Shown: one piece after another, positions 41,425 through 50,640 of the stretch
Layout of the letters: every line of letters begins with the position of its first letter
Numbering within the stretch: the first letter of the stretch is position 1
Source: Actinomycetota bacterium
GTDB taxonomy: Bacteria; Actinomycetota; Acidimicrobiia; Acidimicrobiales; Poriferisodalaceae
DNA: 64,000 nucleotides
Reading direction: 5' to 3'
Assembly: GCA_014238065.1 (NCBI GenBank)
Contig: JABABU010000001.1
Location: forward strand, 1-64,000
Notes under the pieces: model-generated
Databases searched by the model: none
Told to the model about the DNA's origin: nothing
Seen by the model: only the letters and a program-made list of their open reading frames with translations
Translations under genes and position numbers: made by a program

Positions 41425-42042
41425 CTAACTGCAGGACCGTTTGAACGTCTGAGCTGCTGCGGCACCAAGCCATTCATGGCCGACGCGGGTAGTCCACTCG
41501 AACACACTCAGATCAGGATCTGCTCCGACGACGGCAACGTCGGCGTCAGTGCAGCGGCTCAACAGCGTCTTGACCCTGGTGACGTGATAGGTCGAGGTCA
41601 CCGCGGCCAAACTCGTCCAGCCGTGCTGCTCGGCGAGGAAGCCGATGCCGCTTGCCTCACCCCAGCTGTCATCTGGGTCGGGGGTGAAACAGAACACGTC
41701 GAATACCTGTGGTTCAGAGCAGATCCGATTGGCATCCTCCCAATGTGGCAAGTTGCCGTTGGGCACCACAAGCACCGTGCTGACGCCGCTGTCCAGGAGT
41801 TCGAAGGCCACCTCCAGCCGTTCCCCCCTTCCGCCGGCGAAGAGCGCCACAGCGTCGGCATGATCGGGCTGATCGACCGGAGGTCTGACGAAGAACCGCC
41901 AAGATCCGACGACGACAAGGAACAACAGCATCGTCCCGAGCCCGAGAGCCCAGCGCACGAAGGATCCGTGTCGCTCCCACTGCCGACGAAGTCGGCGCAG
42001 GCGAAGCAGCAGGCGTCGTCGCCAAGAGCTACGGATCTCCAC
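41425..42042 (-). CDS. YdcF/SanA-like DUF218 membrane protein
   Basis: A very Arg-rich cytoplasmic start (RRRLLLRLRRLRRQW), one transmembrane helix (ALGLGTMLLFLVVVGSWRFF) and a DUF218 domain of about 140 residues with ALFAGGRGERLEVAFELL, LVVPNGNL and TSTYHVTRVKTLLSRC. DUF218 proteins include ElyC and SanA, linked to envelope and cell-wall integrity. Here the extracytoplasmic domain has three further Cys, suggesting disulfides. Function inferred from family only. Confidence 0.8.
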   Translation of the reverse strand: MEIRSSWRRRLLLRLRRLRRQWERHGSFVRWALGLGTMLLFLVVVGSWRFFVRPPVDQPDHADAVALFAGGRGERLEVAFELLDSGVSTVLVVPNGNLPHWEDANRICSEPQVFDVFCFTPDPDDSWGEASGIGFLAEQHGWTSLAAVTSTYHVTRVKTLLSRCTDADVAVVGADPDLSVFEWTTRVGHEWLGAAAAQTFKRSCS

Positions 42043-42110
42043 CTCTTCATGGTGCCCGATGAATCATGAATGCGGTCATCGGGGGCAGAAACCCCGGCGC
42101 AACTGGAAAC

Positions 42111-43871
42111 TCAGTCGTCGAATGGAGCCAGGCCCTCCGGGGCCAGCTCGACCCACGTTCTCCCCGGCGACAGCAACACCGGATCTCCCGAATCGGCCGC
42201 GACCAGAGTGAATGGATCGGTCAACGAGATCCGAGTCCACTTGATCGACTCGGTTGCTCCGTCGATCATGGCCAAACCGCGTCCCGATCCGAGGCCGGTA
42301 GCGACTGGCGACCCTGTGGAGGGACTCTTGCCGTAGTCCATGCCGAGCACGAGAACGTTCTGCGCCGAGATTCGAGTGTACGAAGCGTCCCAATGCCAAC
42401 GGCTGCCGTGCGAGCGCACATAGTCGTCACCGTCCCACTGCCACGACACCACCTGGGTGCCGAAGTCGATTCGCACGGCGTCGATGTCGGCGGAAATCAC
42501 TTCGTCGGCGACAGGAAGCCTGAAGTCGAAGACAGCTGGAGGTGCGCTCATGTCGTCGGTCGCGAGCTCCCAGAGCCGCTCGGTGCGTGAGAGCAGGTTG
42601 TGCGGCTTCGACCGCTGCGACGTGCGGTAGTACAGCGCGTGGTACTTCGAGATCGGCGAGATTCCATCTACGATCTCGCTGTCTTCGACGAATCCTCTGA
42701 CGGTCGAGTTACCACCCGAATACACCAGAAGGCTCCTGCCGAACATCGGCAACACCTCGAGGTCGGTCTCTCTGGCTGACCGAATCGGACCGACAGGACT
42801 CGAGTCCTGGCTGTGAAACACGGCGACGAATCGGGTCGATCCGCCCTCGACGAGTTCCTCGAACACAACATCAGCCTGAAGAAGACCCCACTGTCCTCGT
42901 GCCGAGCGATGGTTGTCGATCTTCACCGCCAAGGCGGGCCGGCGGACGACCGTTTCGGCCGAAAGCCCAGTCAGAGGCCACCGCGGCCCTGCTGCGCGAA
43001 CGAGCCAGTATCCGGCTCCGCCGGGCTGACGCTCCATGTCGACGACAAGTTCATCACGCTGACTCGTCGCAGCTGACCCGTGGAACCCGGCCTCGCCGAA
43101 CGTGAACACTCCCCCGTCGGCACCCGCCAGCCAATACCCGTTGCCCTCAGCTGTGGTCGCCATACCGATGATGGGCTTGTCGAGGTCGATCGCACCGATC
43201 GAACCGTGGAACCCGGCCTCACCGAACGTGAATACTCCCCCGTCGGCAGCCGCCAGCCAATAGCCCCGACCACTCGGATGGGCCGCCATCTCGACCACCG
43301 GCTCTTTGAGGTCGAGCCCTCCCATCGATCCGAAGAACTCGGCCTCACCGAACGTGAACACTCCCCCGTCGGCAGCAACCAGCCAATAGCCCCGACCACT
43401 CGGATGGGCCGCCATGCCGACGACCGGCTTGTCGAGCACGAGACCGACGAGCGAGCCGTGGAACCCGGCAACACCGAAGGCAAACACGCCGCCGTCGCTT
43501 GCGACCATCCAGAACCCGTCGCCAGACGGATGTCCAGCCATACCGACGATCGGCTCGTCAAGGTCGAATCCGCCCAGAGAACCGAGGAATTCGGCCGACC
43601 CAAAATTGAACACGCCACCGTCGGCACCGCCGAGCCAATAACCCTCGTGGTCGGCGACCGCCATGCCGATGATCGGTCCGGCAGGCACAAACGGCGTCGT
43701 GTCGCCATGAAAAGGCGCATTGAACGCATGAACGTCAGCGTTCAGATCGATCACAGGTTCCGCAGCCCCGATGACCGAAGACGAAGTGGCGCCGATGGCG
43801 CCTATGGCGCCTATCGCCGAAAACAGGACCACCGCTGCGAGAGCCGCCCGCTTCGCAGGATCATGAGACAT
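42111..43871 (-). CDS. Exported DUF3048 protein with five near-identical propeller repeats
   Basis: From the ATG at 43871 a signal sequence (AALAAVVLFSAIGAIGAIGA) leads into five tandem 42-residue repeats (GYWLAAADGGVFTFGEAGF type) plus half-repeats at both ends, consistent with a closed propeller-like fold. The C-terminal 300 residues are a DUF3048 domain (YerB family: ALAVKIDNHRSARGQWGLLQ, DVVFEELVEGGSTRFVAVF, GPIRSARETDLE). The DUF3048 role is unknown; the protein is probably extracellular. It shares its repeat type with the matrixin at 11.3 kb. Confidence 0.88.
   Translation of the reverse strand: MSHDPAKRAALAAVVLFSAIGAIGAIGATSSSVIGAAEPVIDLNADVHAFNAPFHGDTTPFVPAGPIIGMAVADHEGYWLGGADGGVFNFGSAEFLGSLGGFDLDEPIVGMAGHPSGDGFWMVASDGGVFAFGVAGFHGSLVGLVLDKPVVGMAAHPSGRGYWLVAADGGVFTFGEAEFFGSMGGLDLKEPVVEMAAHPSGRGYWLAAADGGVFTFGEAGFHGSIGAIDLDKPIIGMATTAEGNGYWLAGADGGVFTFGEAGFHGSAATSQRDELVVDMERQPGGAGYWLVRAAGPRWPLTGLSAETVVRRPALAVKIDNHRSARGQWGLLQADVVFEELVEGGSTRFVAVFHSQDSSPVGPIRSARETDLEVLPMFGRSLLVYSGGNSTVRGFVEDSEIVDGISPISKYHALYYRTSQRSKPHNLLSRTERLWELATDDMSAPPAVFDFRLPVADEVISADIDAVRIDFGTQVVSWQWDGDDYVRSHGSRWHWDASYTRISAQNVLVLGMDYGKSPSTGSPVATGLGSGRGLAMIDGATESIKWTRISLTDPFTLVAADSGDPVLLSPGRTWVELAPEGLAPFDD
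43080..43700. repeat. Tandem 126-bp coding repeats in the DUF3048 gene
   Basis: Five units with a strict 126-bp period; for example the CGTGAA(C/T)ACTCCCCCGTCGG block recurs at 43101, 43227 and 43353. The three units nearest the DUF3048 domain are almost identical in DNA, and the two at the N-terminal side have diverged. Each unit encodes 42 residues, so gain or loss keeps the frame. Conserved nucleotides including silent sites suggest recent homogenisation. Confidence 0.85.
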
Positions 43872-44004
43872 TGACCGGGCACGATAGATGACGCGCGTTC
43901 TCAATGACAGGTGTGAGAGAAATCACCCGTGATTCACCATCAACTCGTGCCAGGCGAACGATGACGATGTCGGACATCGTCATCAGGAGTTCGGCAACCG
44001 TCGA

Positions 44005-46674
44005 TCAGCCTTTGGCATCGGCCCAGGTCTTTCCGACCGACACGTTGACTTCCAGCGCCACCCGCAGATCGGCCGCGCTCCTCATCGTGTCCACGGTCAA
44101 GGCTGTGATCGTCTCGAGTTCGTCGGCAGGAACCTCGAGGATGACTTCGTCGTGCACCTGAAGCACGAGGTCAGAATCGAAACCGCCGTCCTCGAGCGCG
44201 GCATCGAGGCGGACCAACGCGACCTTGAAGATGTCGGCGGCAAGACCTTGGATCGGCGCGTTCATAGCCTGGCGTTCCGCGGCCTGGCGCACACGGAAGT
44301 TCGGCGAGGCCAACTCGGGAATCTGCCGGCGGCGACCAAACTCGGTCTCTGTGTAACCACGCTCTTTTGCTTCGTTCACCACCCGATCCATGAACGATCG
44401 CACCATCGGGAACGCGATGAAATACGCGTCGAGGATCTCCGACGCCTCCTCGGTGGGAATTGCCAACCGCTGACCGAGACCGTACGCCTCCATTCCATAG
44501 GCGAGGCCGTACGAGACCATCTTCGCCTTCGACCGTTGCTCGACGGTGACCTCGTCGTTCCGGACGCCGAACACCGACGCGGCCGTGGTGTTGTGGATGT
44601 CGCGGCCGCTCTCGAAGGCATCGATCAAGCCGGGATCCTCTGCGAGGTGAGCGATGACCCTGAGTTCGATCTGGTTGTAGTCGGCGACCAACATGGCGCG
44701 TCCTTCGCTGGGAATGAACGCCCGTCTGAACTCTCGACCCTGCTCGGTCCTCACCGGGATGTTGTGCAGGTTCGGATCTTCCGACGAAAGCCGACCCGTA
44801 CGCGCCACAGTCTGGTTGAACGTGGCGCGAATGCGGTTGTCAGGCTGCACCACGTCCAGAAGACCCTGGCCATAGGTCGATCGAAGCTTCTCGACCTCTC
44901 GGTAACTGAGGAGGGCCTCGATGATCGGATGCTGATCGCGAATCTTTTCGAGCGAAGCAGCGTCGGTGCTGTAGCCGGTCTTTGTTTTCTTCTGCGGAGT
45001 GAGCTCGAGCTCTTCGAACAGGATTTCTCTGAGCTGCTTGGTGGAGTTCACGTTGAACTCGCGTCCTGCGGCTTCCTGGATCTCGGCCTCGAACCGATCG
45101 CATTCGCTGACGAGGTAGTCACGAAGCCGCGTGAGTTCTGCCATGTCGACACCGACACCGAGCTCTTCCATGTGGGCGAGAACCCGAACCAGCGGGCGTT
45201 CGATCTCGTCGTACAACGGACGCAAGTTCCTGGCGTCCATGATCTCGGCCAGTGAGGGCGCGAGCGAGGCCACACCGAGAGCCTCACGACCCGCGACCTG
45301 TGCGGGATCGGCAGCATCGCCGTCGAAGTCGAGTTGACCGTCGGCGACGGCGTTCTCGGTGGCGAGTTCGAGCTGAAGGTGGCGCAGCAGGAGAACCTCC
45401 AGGGCATACCTCGCATCAGCTGGATCGATGAGGTACGCGGCAAGTTCGGTGTCGATGTCAAGGCGACTCATGTCGACGTCGCGACGGGCCAAAGCCCTCA
45501 TCAGAGGCTTGACGTGATGAGCATGAATGGGGACGCCGCCGTCACCGACGAGTTCTTGGACCGCGCTGGCGACCGCTTGGTCACCGAGCATCGCAGCATC
45601 GATGAATCCGACGGCACCCTCCTCGGCCTCGGTCACGAACGCGATGCCGCTGAGCTCGGCGCCATCCCAGCTGCCAGCGATCGCAACTGGTTCACGTCTG
45701 GCCATGAGTTGGCCGAGCGCAGCAACCACAGAGTCGGCGTCCTCCATTCGCTGTACCTCGGCCTCGAGCACCCCGCCTGCGCTTTCGAGCTCTGGGAGCC
45801 GGCCTTCGAGAACGACGTTCAGGCGGTCGTAGAGACTTCTGAACTCGAGAAATTCGAACAGCCGGGAAACTTCGTCAACGTCGATGTCGGACCAGCGCAG
45901 GGTGGCGATGTCGAGATCCATTTCGACATCGCGGACGAGGATCATCGCGGCCAAGTTGCTTCTGGCCTGACCTTCGTTGTCGATGAGATTCTGACGAAGC
46001 TTCGGTGTCTGAGCGTCGACGTTCGCGAAAATACCATCGAGTCCGCCATAGGTATTGATCAGCTTTGCAGCCGTTTTCTCTCCAACTCCTGGAACGCCGG
46101 GAAGGTTGTCGGACTTGTCGCCGCGGAGGGCTGCATATTGCGGGTACATCTCCGGCGTGACGCCGGTGCGTTCCCATATGCCGAGCTCGTCGTAGAGCGC
46201 GTAGTCGGAGACGCCACGCCTGTTGTACAGGACTCTGATGTGAGGGTCTTCTACGAGCTGGTAGGTGTCACGATCGCCGGTGACGACGATGACGTCATCA
46301 CCGTTGTCGCGGGCTTGCGAGGCGAGTGTCGCAAGAACGTCGTCGGCCTCGAACCCGATGATCTCGACGATCGGGATGTGCAGCGCCTCGACAACCTCCC
46401 TGACCAGCCCCATCTGCTGACGCAAGATGTCAGGAGCAGCTTCACGGCCGGCCTTGTAGTCAGGGACCATCTCGTGGCGGAACGTCGGCTCTGGCCGGTC
46501 GAAGGCCACCATGATCCCGTCAGGTTCGTGATCGCGCACCATGTTGATGAGCATCGACGTGAACCCGAACACTGCGTTCGTGACCTGGCCACTAGCGGTC
46601 GCCATGTCTGTGGGTAGAGCGAAGAACGCCCTATACGTCAACGAGTTGCCATCGAGGAGCATCAGCTTCGCCAC
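44005..46674 (-). CDS. polA: DNA polymerase I
   Basis: The 889-residue protein has three parts: an N-terminal 5'-3' flap nuclease (MLLDGNSLTYRAFFALP, VVTGDRDTYQLV, ALRGDKSDNLPGVPGVGEKTA), a middle exonuclease-like domain lacking the DxE metal motif (AIAGSWDGAELSG) and therefore probably without proofreading, and the polymerase domain (EDPNLHNIPVRTEQGREFR, ADYNQIELRVIAHL, KMVSYGLAYGMEAYG, VLQVHDEVILE). The inactive middle domain is normal for actinobacteria. It sits 54 nt from the pdtaR-type regulator. Confidence 0.97.
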   Translation of the reverse strand: MAKLMLLDGNSLTYRAFFALPTDMATASGQVTNAVFGFTSMLINMVRDHEPDGIMVAFDRPEPTFRHEMVPDYKAGREAAPDILRQQMGLVREVVEALHIPIVEIIGFEADDVLATLASQARDNGDDVIVVTGDRDTYQLVEDPHIRVLYNRRGVSDYALYDELGIWERTGVTPEMYPQYAALRGDKSDNLPGVPGVGEKTAAKLINTYGGLDGIFANVDAQTPKLRQNLIDNEGQARSNLAAMILVRDVEMDLDIATLRWSDIDVDEVSRLFEFLEFRSLYDRLNVVLEGRLPELESAGGVLEAEVQRMEDADSVVAALGQLMARREPVAIAGSWDGAELSGIAFVTEAEEGAVGFIDAAMLGDQAVASAVQELVGDGGVPIHAHHVKPLMRALARRDVDMSRLDIDTELAAYLIDPADARYALEVLLLRHLQLELATENAVADGQLDFDGDAADPAQVAGREALGVASLAPSLAEIMDARNLRPLYDEIERPLVRVLAHMEELGVGVDMAELTRLRDYLVSECDRFEAEIQEAAGREFNVNSTKQLREILFEELELTPQKKTKTGYSTDAASLEKIRDQHPIIEALLSYREVEKLRSTYGQGLLDVVQPDNRIRATFNQTVARTGRLSSEDPNLHNIPVRTEQGREFRRAFIPSEGRAMLVADYNQIELRVIAHLAEDPGLIDAFESGRDIHNTTAASVFGVRNDEVTVEQRSKAKMVSYGLAYGMEAYGLGQRLAIPTEEASEILDAYFIAFPMVRSFMDRVVNEAKERGYTETEFGRRRQIPELASPNFRVRQAAERQAMNAPIQGLAADIFKVALVRLDAALEDGGFDSDLVLQVHDEVILEVPADELETITALTVDTMRSAADLRVALEVNVSVGKTWADAKG

Positions 46675-46728
46675 GAATGGACCCTACCCGCAGCCTGGAA
46701 CGCGATCGGACGGCGCCGGTTGGAACGG

Positions 46729-47304
46729 CTATGGCGTGAGCGAGCCCTCGATCACGCGCTGAGCGACCGACGACATGGTCTCTCGCTCGCTCATCGCGGT
46801 TCGTTGAATGAACGAGAACGCTTCGTTCTCCGACATCGAAGAGCCGTCCATCAGCATGCCTTTGGCCCTGTCCACCATCTTGCGAGTCTCGAGCTGGCTC
46901 GCGAGGCCCTGCTTGTCGGCGTCGAGTTCCTGCATGTCGCGGAAACGGCCGAGCGCGACTTCGATCGCAGGCACCAGCTCGTTTCGCTGGAACGGCTTCA
47001 CGAGATAGGCGAGCGCGCCGGCGTCACGAGCACGCTCGATGAGATGCCGCTGGCTGAACGCGGTGAGAATCAGCACGGCTGCCGACTTGTCCTCGGAGAT
47101 CTCGCGAGCCGCGCTCAGGCCGTCGAGGCCAGGCATCTTGATGTCGAGAATGGCGAGATCGGGTGCGTGTTCTCGAACGAGGCCCACAACCTCGTCGCCG
47201 CGACCGGTCTCGGCGACGACGTCGTAGCCTTCTTCCTCGAGCATCTCTTTGAGATCGAGCCGGATGATGGCTTCGTCTTCGGCGATCACGACGCGCGTGG
47301 TCAC
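46729..47304 (-). CDS. pdtaR: PdtaR-like ANTAR response regulator
   Basis: Receiver domain with VVIAEDEAIIRLDL, phosphorylatable Asp in LAILDIKMPGLDG, and the LTAFS and KPFQ switch residues. It is followed by a C-terminal ANTAR RNA-binding domain (QLETRKMVDRAKGMLMD...AFSFIQRTAMSERETMSSVAQRVI). ANTAR proteins act by transcription antitermination on target leaders. The mycobacterial homologue is Rv1626, encoded close to polA, rpsA and coaE as here. I chose the GTG at 47304, preceded by GGGAGG. No cognate kinase is in the window. Confidence 0.93.
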   Translation of the reverse strand: MTTRVVIAEDEAIIRLDLKEMLEEEGYDVVAETGRGDEVVGLVREHAPDLAILDIKMPGLDGLSAAREISEDKSAAVLILTAFSQRHLIERARDAGALAYLVKPFQRNELVPAIEVALGRFRDMQELDADKQGLASQLETRKMVDRAKGMLMDGSSMSENEAFSFIQRTAMSERETMSSVAQRVIEGSLTP

Positions 47305-47353
47305 GTGGCCTCCCTTGCCAGTCGGGCTGGGCGAACGCCGCAAGTTTCGTTGC

Positions 47354-47647
47354 TCACGTACGGCTCTCGACCAAACGGTCGAGCAGTTCGTCTTGGCTGG
47401 TCTCGAGCTCGACGATGGTGGCCATCAGCTCTTTTCGACGCCGTTCGATGACATCGACATGCCTACTCGCTGAGCGATGGACCTTCTCGGACATCGGAGT
47501 TTCGGACACCAACGCCTGCAGTCTGGCGTCGTCGGCCTCGAGCAGGAGTTGAATTCGCTGCTCGTCGAGAACAGCAAGTTCCTCACGCAGGGTCTTGAGA
47601 CGTGTGCCGATGTGGCTGAGTCGTCGTTCAACAAGCGATCGGACCAT
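47354..47647 (-). CDS. Small coiled-coil protein of unknown function
   Basis: A 97-residue, highly charged protein with two helical heptad segments (LSHIGTRLKTLREELAVLDE and RRRKELMATIVELETSQDEL). No signal peptide, Cys or recognised domain. It ends 49 nt before the pdtaR-like gene in the same direction and could be cotranscribed with it. Coding potential is supported by a clean ATG and normal composition. Confidence 0.65.
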   Translation of the reverse strand: MVRSLVERRLSHIGTRLKTLREELAVLDEQRIQLLLEADDARLQALVSETPMSEKVHRSASRHVDVIERRRKELMATIVELETSQDELLDRLVESRT

Positions 47648-47721
47648 CGGATCAGTCTACGACATGAGGTCACCGCGCCATCCATGGCATCTGGCCGGCG
47701 CGCTCCTGCCAGACTGACCGG

Positions 47722-48213
47722 GTGCTCGGAAGGCTGATCTCCATGACAACAACGGTCGCTGTGCTGTTGTCCGCATGCGCGGGAGGGCCGGCCAACGGTT
47801 GCAGCCGGGTGGTCAGGGAGGACGTCGCTGACGACTCGCAGCTGCACGTCATCGCCAGTGCCGACATCGACTACACCTCGGAGCCGCCGACCTCGGGCCC
47901 GCACGCTCCTGGTCCGTTGCCTGGAATCTACGTCAGGACACTGAGCGGCCCGGAGCAGGTGGGCGTGCTCGAACGCGGCGATGTCGTCATCCAGTTCCGG
48001 CCAGACGTCGTGAGCGGTGCGTCGCTCGGCTCATTGGTCAGCGACCGCGTCGTGCTCATGCCGAATCCCGCCCTCGGCCCGAACATCGTTCTGACCGCGT
48101 GGGCCCACAAGATGGAGTGCAAGGGCTACATCGTCGGGCAGGACGATGAGAGCCCCATTGCCGAGTTCATCTCAACCAGGGTCGACCGAGGCCCGTCCCC
48201 GCACTCGGGCTGA
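47722..48213 (+). CDS. DUF3105-like lipoprotein
   Basis: The signal TTTVAVLLSAC with lipobox and a body with YTSEPPTSGPHAPGP...GIYVRTLSGPEQVGVLERGDVVIQF match the DUF3105 pattern (PP-x-SG-x-H and a downstream LE-x-G). The usual extra His of the family is replaced by V in QVGVLE. Two starts are possible: GTG at 47722 or ATG at 47743 with GGAAGG upstream. Function unknown. It diverges from the coiled-coil gene and precedes tRNA-Leu. Confidence 0.7.
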   Translation: MLGRLISMTTTVAVLLSACAGGPANGCSRVVREDVADDSQLHVIASADIDYTSEPPTSGPHAPGPLPGIYVRTLSGPEQVGVLERGDVVIQFRPDVVSGASLGSLVSDRVVLMPNPALGPNIVLTAWAHKMECKGYIVGQDDESPIAEFISTRVDRGPSPHSG

Positions 48214-48258
48214 GTAGAGCGCTCCGGCGCACGTGCGGCTCCCAGAGGGAAGATCTCG

Positions 48259-48341
48259 TGCCCCGGGCGGGACTTGAACCCGCACGCCCTTTCGAGCAGC
48301 GGATTTTGAATCCGCCGTGTCTGCCGTTCCACCACCGGGGC
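48259..48341 (-). tRNA. tRNA-Leu(CAA)
   Basis: An 83-nt class II tRNA with acceptor stem GCCCCGG/CCGGGGC, discriminator A, anticodon arm GCGGA-TTCAAAA-TCCGC (anticodon CAA, reads UUG), a long variable arm and a T arm containing GGTTCAAGTCC. CCA is not encoded, in contrast to the tRNA-Leu(AAG). Confidence 0.95.
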
Positions 48342-48521
48342 TGATGATTGGAAGTCTGAGGCTACCGCTTCTGCCCCGACGGTCGGCTCTTTCCCTGCAC
48401 GGGTCAGTGGTTTACTCTCTTCCCCGACTACGGATGACGATTTTTGTCACACTTCCGTAACCATTGTGCGTGAGGGGCGGTCTGAAGCTGTGGACCGCCG
48501 ATTCAGTTCCAGGAGATTGCG

Positions 48522-49697
48522 TTGCTGGCTTTCACTTTCCCCGGTCAGGGGAGTCAGAAACCGGGTATGGGCGCGGCATGGGTCGATCACCCTTCGTGGG
48601 AACTCGTCGAAGAAGCAAGCGACGCTTGTGGCCGCGATGTTCGACACCTTCTGCTTGATGCCGATGCCGAAGAGCTGAAGGCGACGCGGAATTCGCAACT
48701 GTCGACCTTCGTTCTGAGCCTGGTGGTCTTGGACGCTGTCGAGCGAATCGGTATCGCTCCGAATCTCTGCGCCGGTCACAGTCTCGGCGAGTATTCCGCT
48801 CTCACCGCGACCGGCGTCGTGCCGTTCGAGGACGGCGTTCGTCTCGTTGCCGAGCGTGGCGAGGCGATGCAGGTCGCCGCCGAGGAGACCGTCGGCACGA
48901 TGGCGGCCGTTCTCGGCCTCGACGACGACAAAGTCGCCGAGGCCTGCGACAGCATCGATGGCCCCGTCTGGGTCGCGAACTACAACGCTCCAGGTCAGGT
49001 GGTCATCGCCGGCTCGCGGGAAGCAATCGAAGCTGCCGGCGCCGCTGCGAAGGAACTTGGCGCCAAACGTTCGATGCCTCTCCCCGTCAGCGGGGCCTTC
49101 CACACCCCGTTCATGGAGCCGGCAGGCGAACGTCTCGGCAAGGCACTGAAGGGCGTCGAGTTCCGTGCACCATCGGTTCCCGTCATCGCCAATGTCGATG
49201 CAGCGGTTCACCAAGACGCCGACGGTTGGCACGATCGGTTGACATCGCAGCTCACGTCACCTGTCTTGTGGCGCCAGACGCTCTACCGGCTCGACACAGA
49301 GGGTGTGTCCCGGTTCGTTGAGCTCGGGCCGGGAACGGTCCTCACCGGCATGGCGAAACGGACGTGCCGCGATTCGCTGACTCTGTCCGTCGGCTCACCG
49401 TCCGACGTCGACGAACTGCTTTCAAAGCTCACCGACGCCAGCCACTCTGGCCCTGTCGCAGTCGAGGGCGAAAACCTCTTCGTGACCGAACGTGTCGTGG
49501 TGACCTCGGCGGCCGGCATCTTTACACCCAGGTCCGACCTCGATCCTGGCTTGAGTGTCAAGGTCGGCGAGATCCTCGGCGAAGTGAACGGAACGCCCGT
49601 TCACTCCCCGTTCGCCGGCGCTGTCATGGGCGTCATGGCCTATGAGGGCGAACGAGTCACCGCCCGCCAACCCGTAGCTTGGCTGCGCACGCACTGA
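48522..49697 (+). CDS. fabD: Malonyl-CoA:ACP transacylase fused to a lipoyl/biotinyl-like domain
   Basis: FabD makes malonyl-ACP for chain elongation. The transacylase occupies residues 1-305: FPGQGSQKPGMG, catalytic Ser in AGHSLGEYSAL, and the catalytic His in SGAFHTPFM. About 80 extra C-terminal residues follow (VVVTSAAGIFTP...GLSVKVGEILGE...PVHSPFAGAVMGVMAYEGE...QPVAWL), a barrel-sandwich hybrid pattern like the biotin carboxyl carrier but without the MKM lysine. The TTG start is supported by AGGAG 6 nt upstream. First gene of fabD-fabH-fabG-acpP-fabF. Confidence 0.93.
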   Translation: MLAFTFPGQGSQKPGMGAAWVDHPSWELVEEASDACGRDVRHLLLDADAEELKATRNSQLSTFVLSLVVLDAVERIGIAPNLCAGHSLGEYSALTATGVVPFEDGVRLVAERGEAMQVAAEETVGTMAAVLGLDDDKVAEACDSIDGPVWVANYNAPGQVVIAGSREAIEAAGAAAKELGAKRSMPLPVSGAFHTPFMEPAGERLGKALKGVEFRAPSVPVIANVDAAVHQDADGWHDRLTSQLTSPVLWRQTLYRLDTEGVSRFVELGPGTVLTGMAKRTCRDSLTLSVGSPSDVDELLSKLTDASHSGPVAVEGENLFVTERVVVTSAAGIFTPRSDLDPGLSVKVGEILGEVNGTPVHSPFAGAVMGVMAYEGERVTARQPVAWLRTH

Positions 49698-49707
49698 GGA
49701 GTCTCGG

Positions 49708-50640
49708 ATGGCAGGATTGAAGATCACCGGTTGGGGAACAGCTCTGCCGGAGCGTGTGGTCACCAACGAAGAGCTCGCGAAGCAGGTCGACACGAACGAC
49801 GAGTGGATCTCGGATCGCACCGGCATCAGTGAGCGTCGCATCGGCGGAACCACTGCCGGACTCGGCGCCGACGCTGGTCGTATGGCCATGGAGCGTGCCG
49901 GGGTCGATCCCTCCTCGATCGATCTCTTGATCCTCGCTACGACGACCCCCGACCGCCGGGTGCCAGCGACGGCATCGACCATTCAGCACCAACTCGGTCT
50001 CGACTGCGGTGCTTTCGATCTCAACGCGGCATGCTCCGGGTTCATGTACGGCCTGACGGCCGCTCACGGTTTCATGCGAGCTGGAATGGAGCGAATCCTC
50101 ATCATCGGCGCAGAGACGCTCAGCGTCATCACCGACTGGACCGACCGAAACACCTGCATTCTGTTCGCCGACGGTGCTGGCGCCGTGGTCGTCGACCGTA
50201 CCGAGGACGACGGCGACGTTCTCGGCTTCAGCCTGAGCTCCGACGGTTCACTCGAGGACGTCCTGTACTGCGATCACGGCGGCTTCCTCGAGATGAACGG
50301 GCGCGAGGTGTTCCGCAAGGCCGTCCTGGTCATGGAGAAGGCGGGCCGCGAAGCGCTGAAACAGGCCGGGCTCGAAGCATCCGACATCGATCACGTGATC
50401 CCCCACCAAGCCAACATCCGGATCATCGAAGCCAGCATGAAGCGCCTCGGGATTCCGATGGACAAGGCCATTCACAACCTTCACTGCACCGGCAACACAT
50501 CGTCGGCATCCATACCGCTGGCCATGGTCAACGGCATCGACGAGGGCCGCATTCACGAGCGCGACCTCGTCCTCATGGTCGGCTTCGGAGCAGGGATGAC
50601 CTCGGCGGCAGCAGTTGTTCGTTGGAGTGTCGAACCGTGA
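49708..50640 (+). CDS. fabH: 3-oxoacyl-ACP synthase III (KAS III)
   Basis: Starts fatty acid synthesis by condensing acyl-CoA with malonyl-ACP. Catalytic residues are C109 in LNAACSGF, H233 in PHQAN and N263 in TGNTSSAS. At 310 residues it is full length. It starts 10 nt after fabD, and its stop overlaps the fabG start. The primer specificity (acetyl or branched) cannot be read from the sequence. Confidence 0.96.
   Translation: MAGLKITGWGTALPERVVTNEELAKQVDTNDEWISDRTGISERRIGGTTAGLGADAGRMAMERAGVDPSSIDLLILATTTPDRRVPATASTIQHQLGLDCGAFDLNAACSGFMYGLTAAHGFMRAGMERILIIGAETLSVITDWTDRNTCILFADGAGAVVVDRTEDDGDVLGFSLSSDGSLEDVLYCDHGGFLEMNGREVFRKAVLVMEKAGREALKQAGLEASDIDHVIPHQANIRIIEASMKRLGIPMDKAIHNLHCTGNTSSASIPLAMVNGIDEGRIHERDLVLMVGFGAGMTSAAAVVRWSVEP

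Noticed and set aside
43080..43700. CRISPR-like array
   Set aside because: The repeats are 126 bp, coding, head-to-tail without spacers, and translate into a 42-residue protein repeat.
45334..46617. Plus-strand 427-codon ORF over polA
   Set aside because: Antisense to the nuclease domain of polA, which carries clear family motifs.
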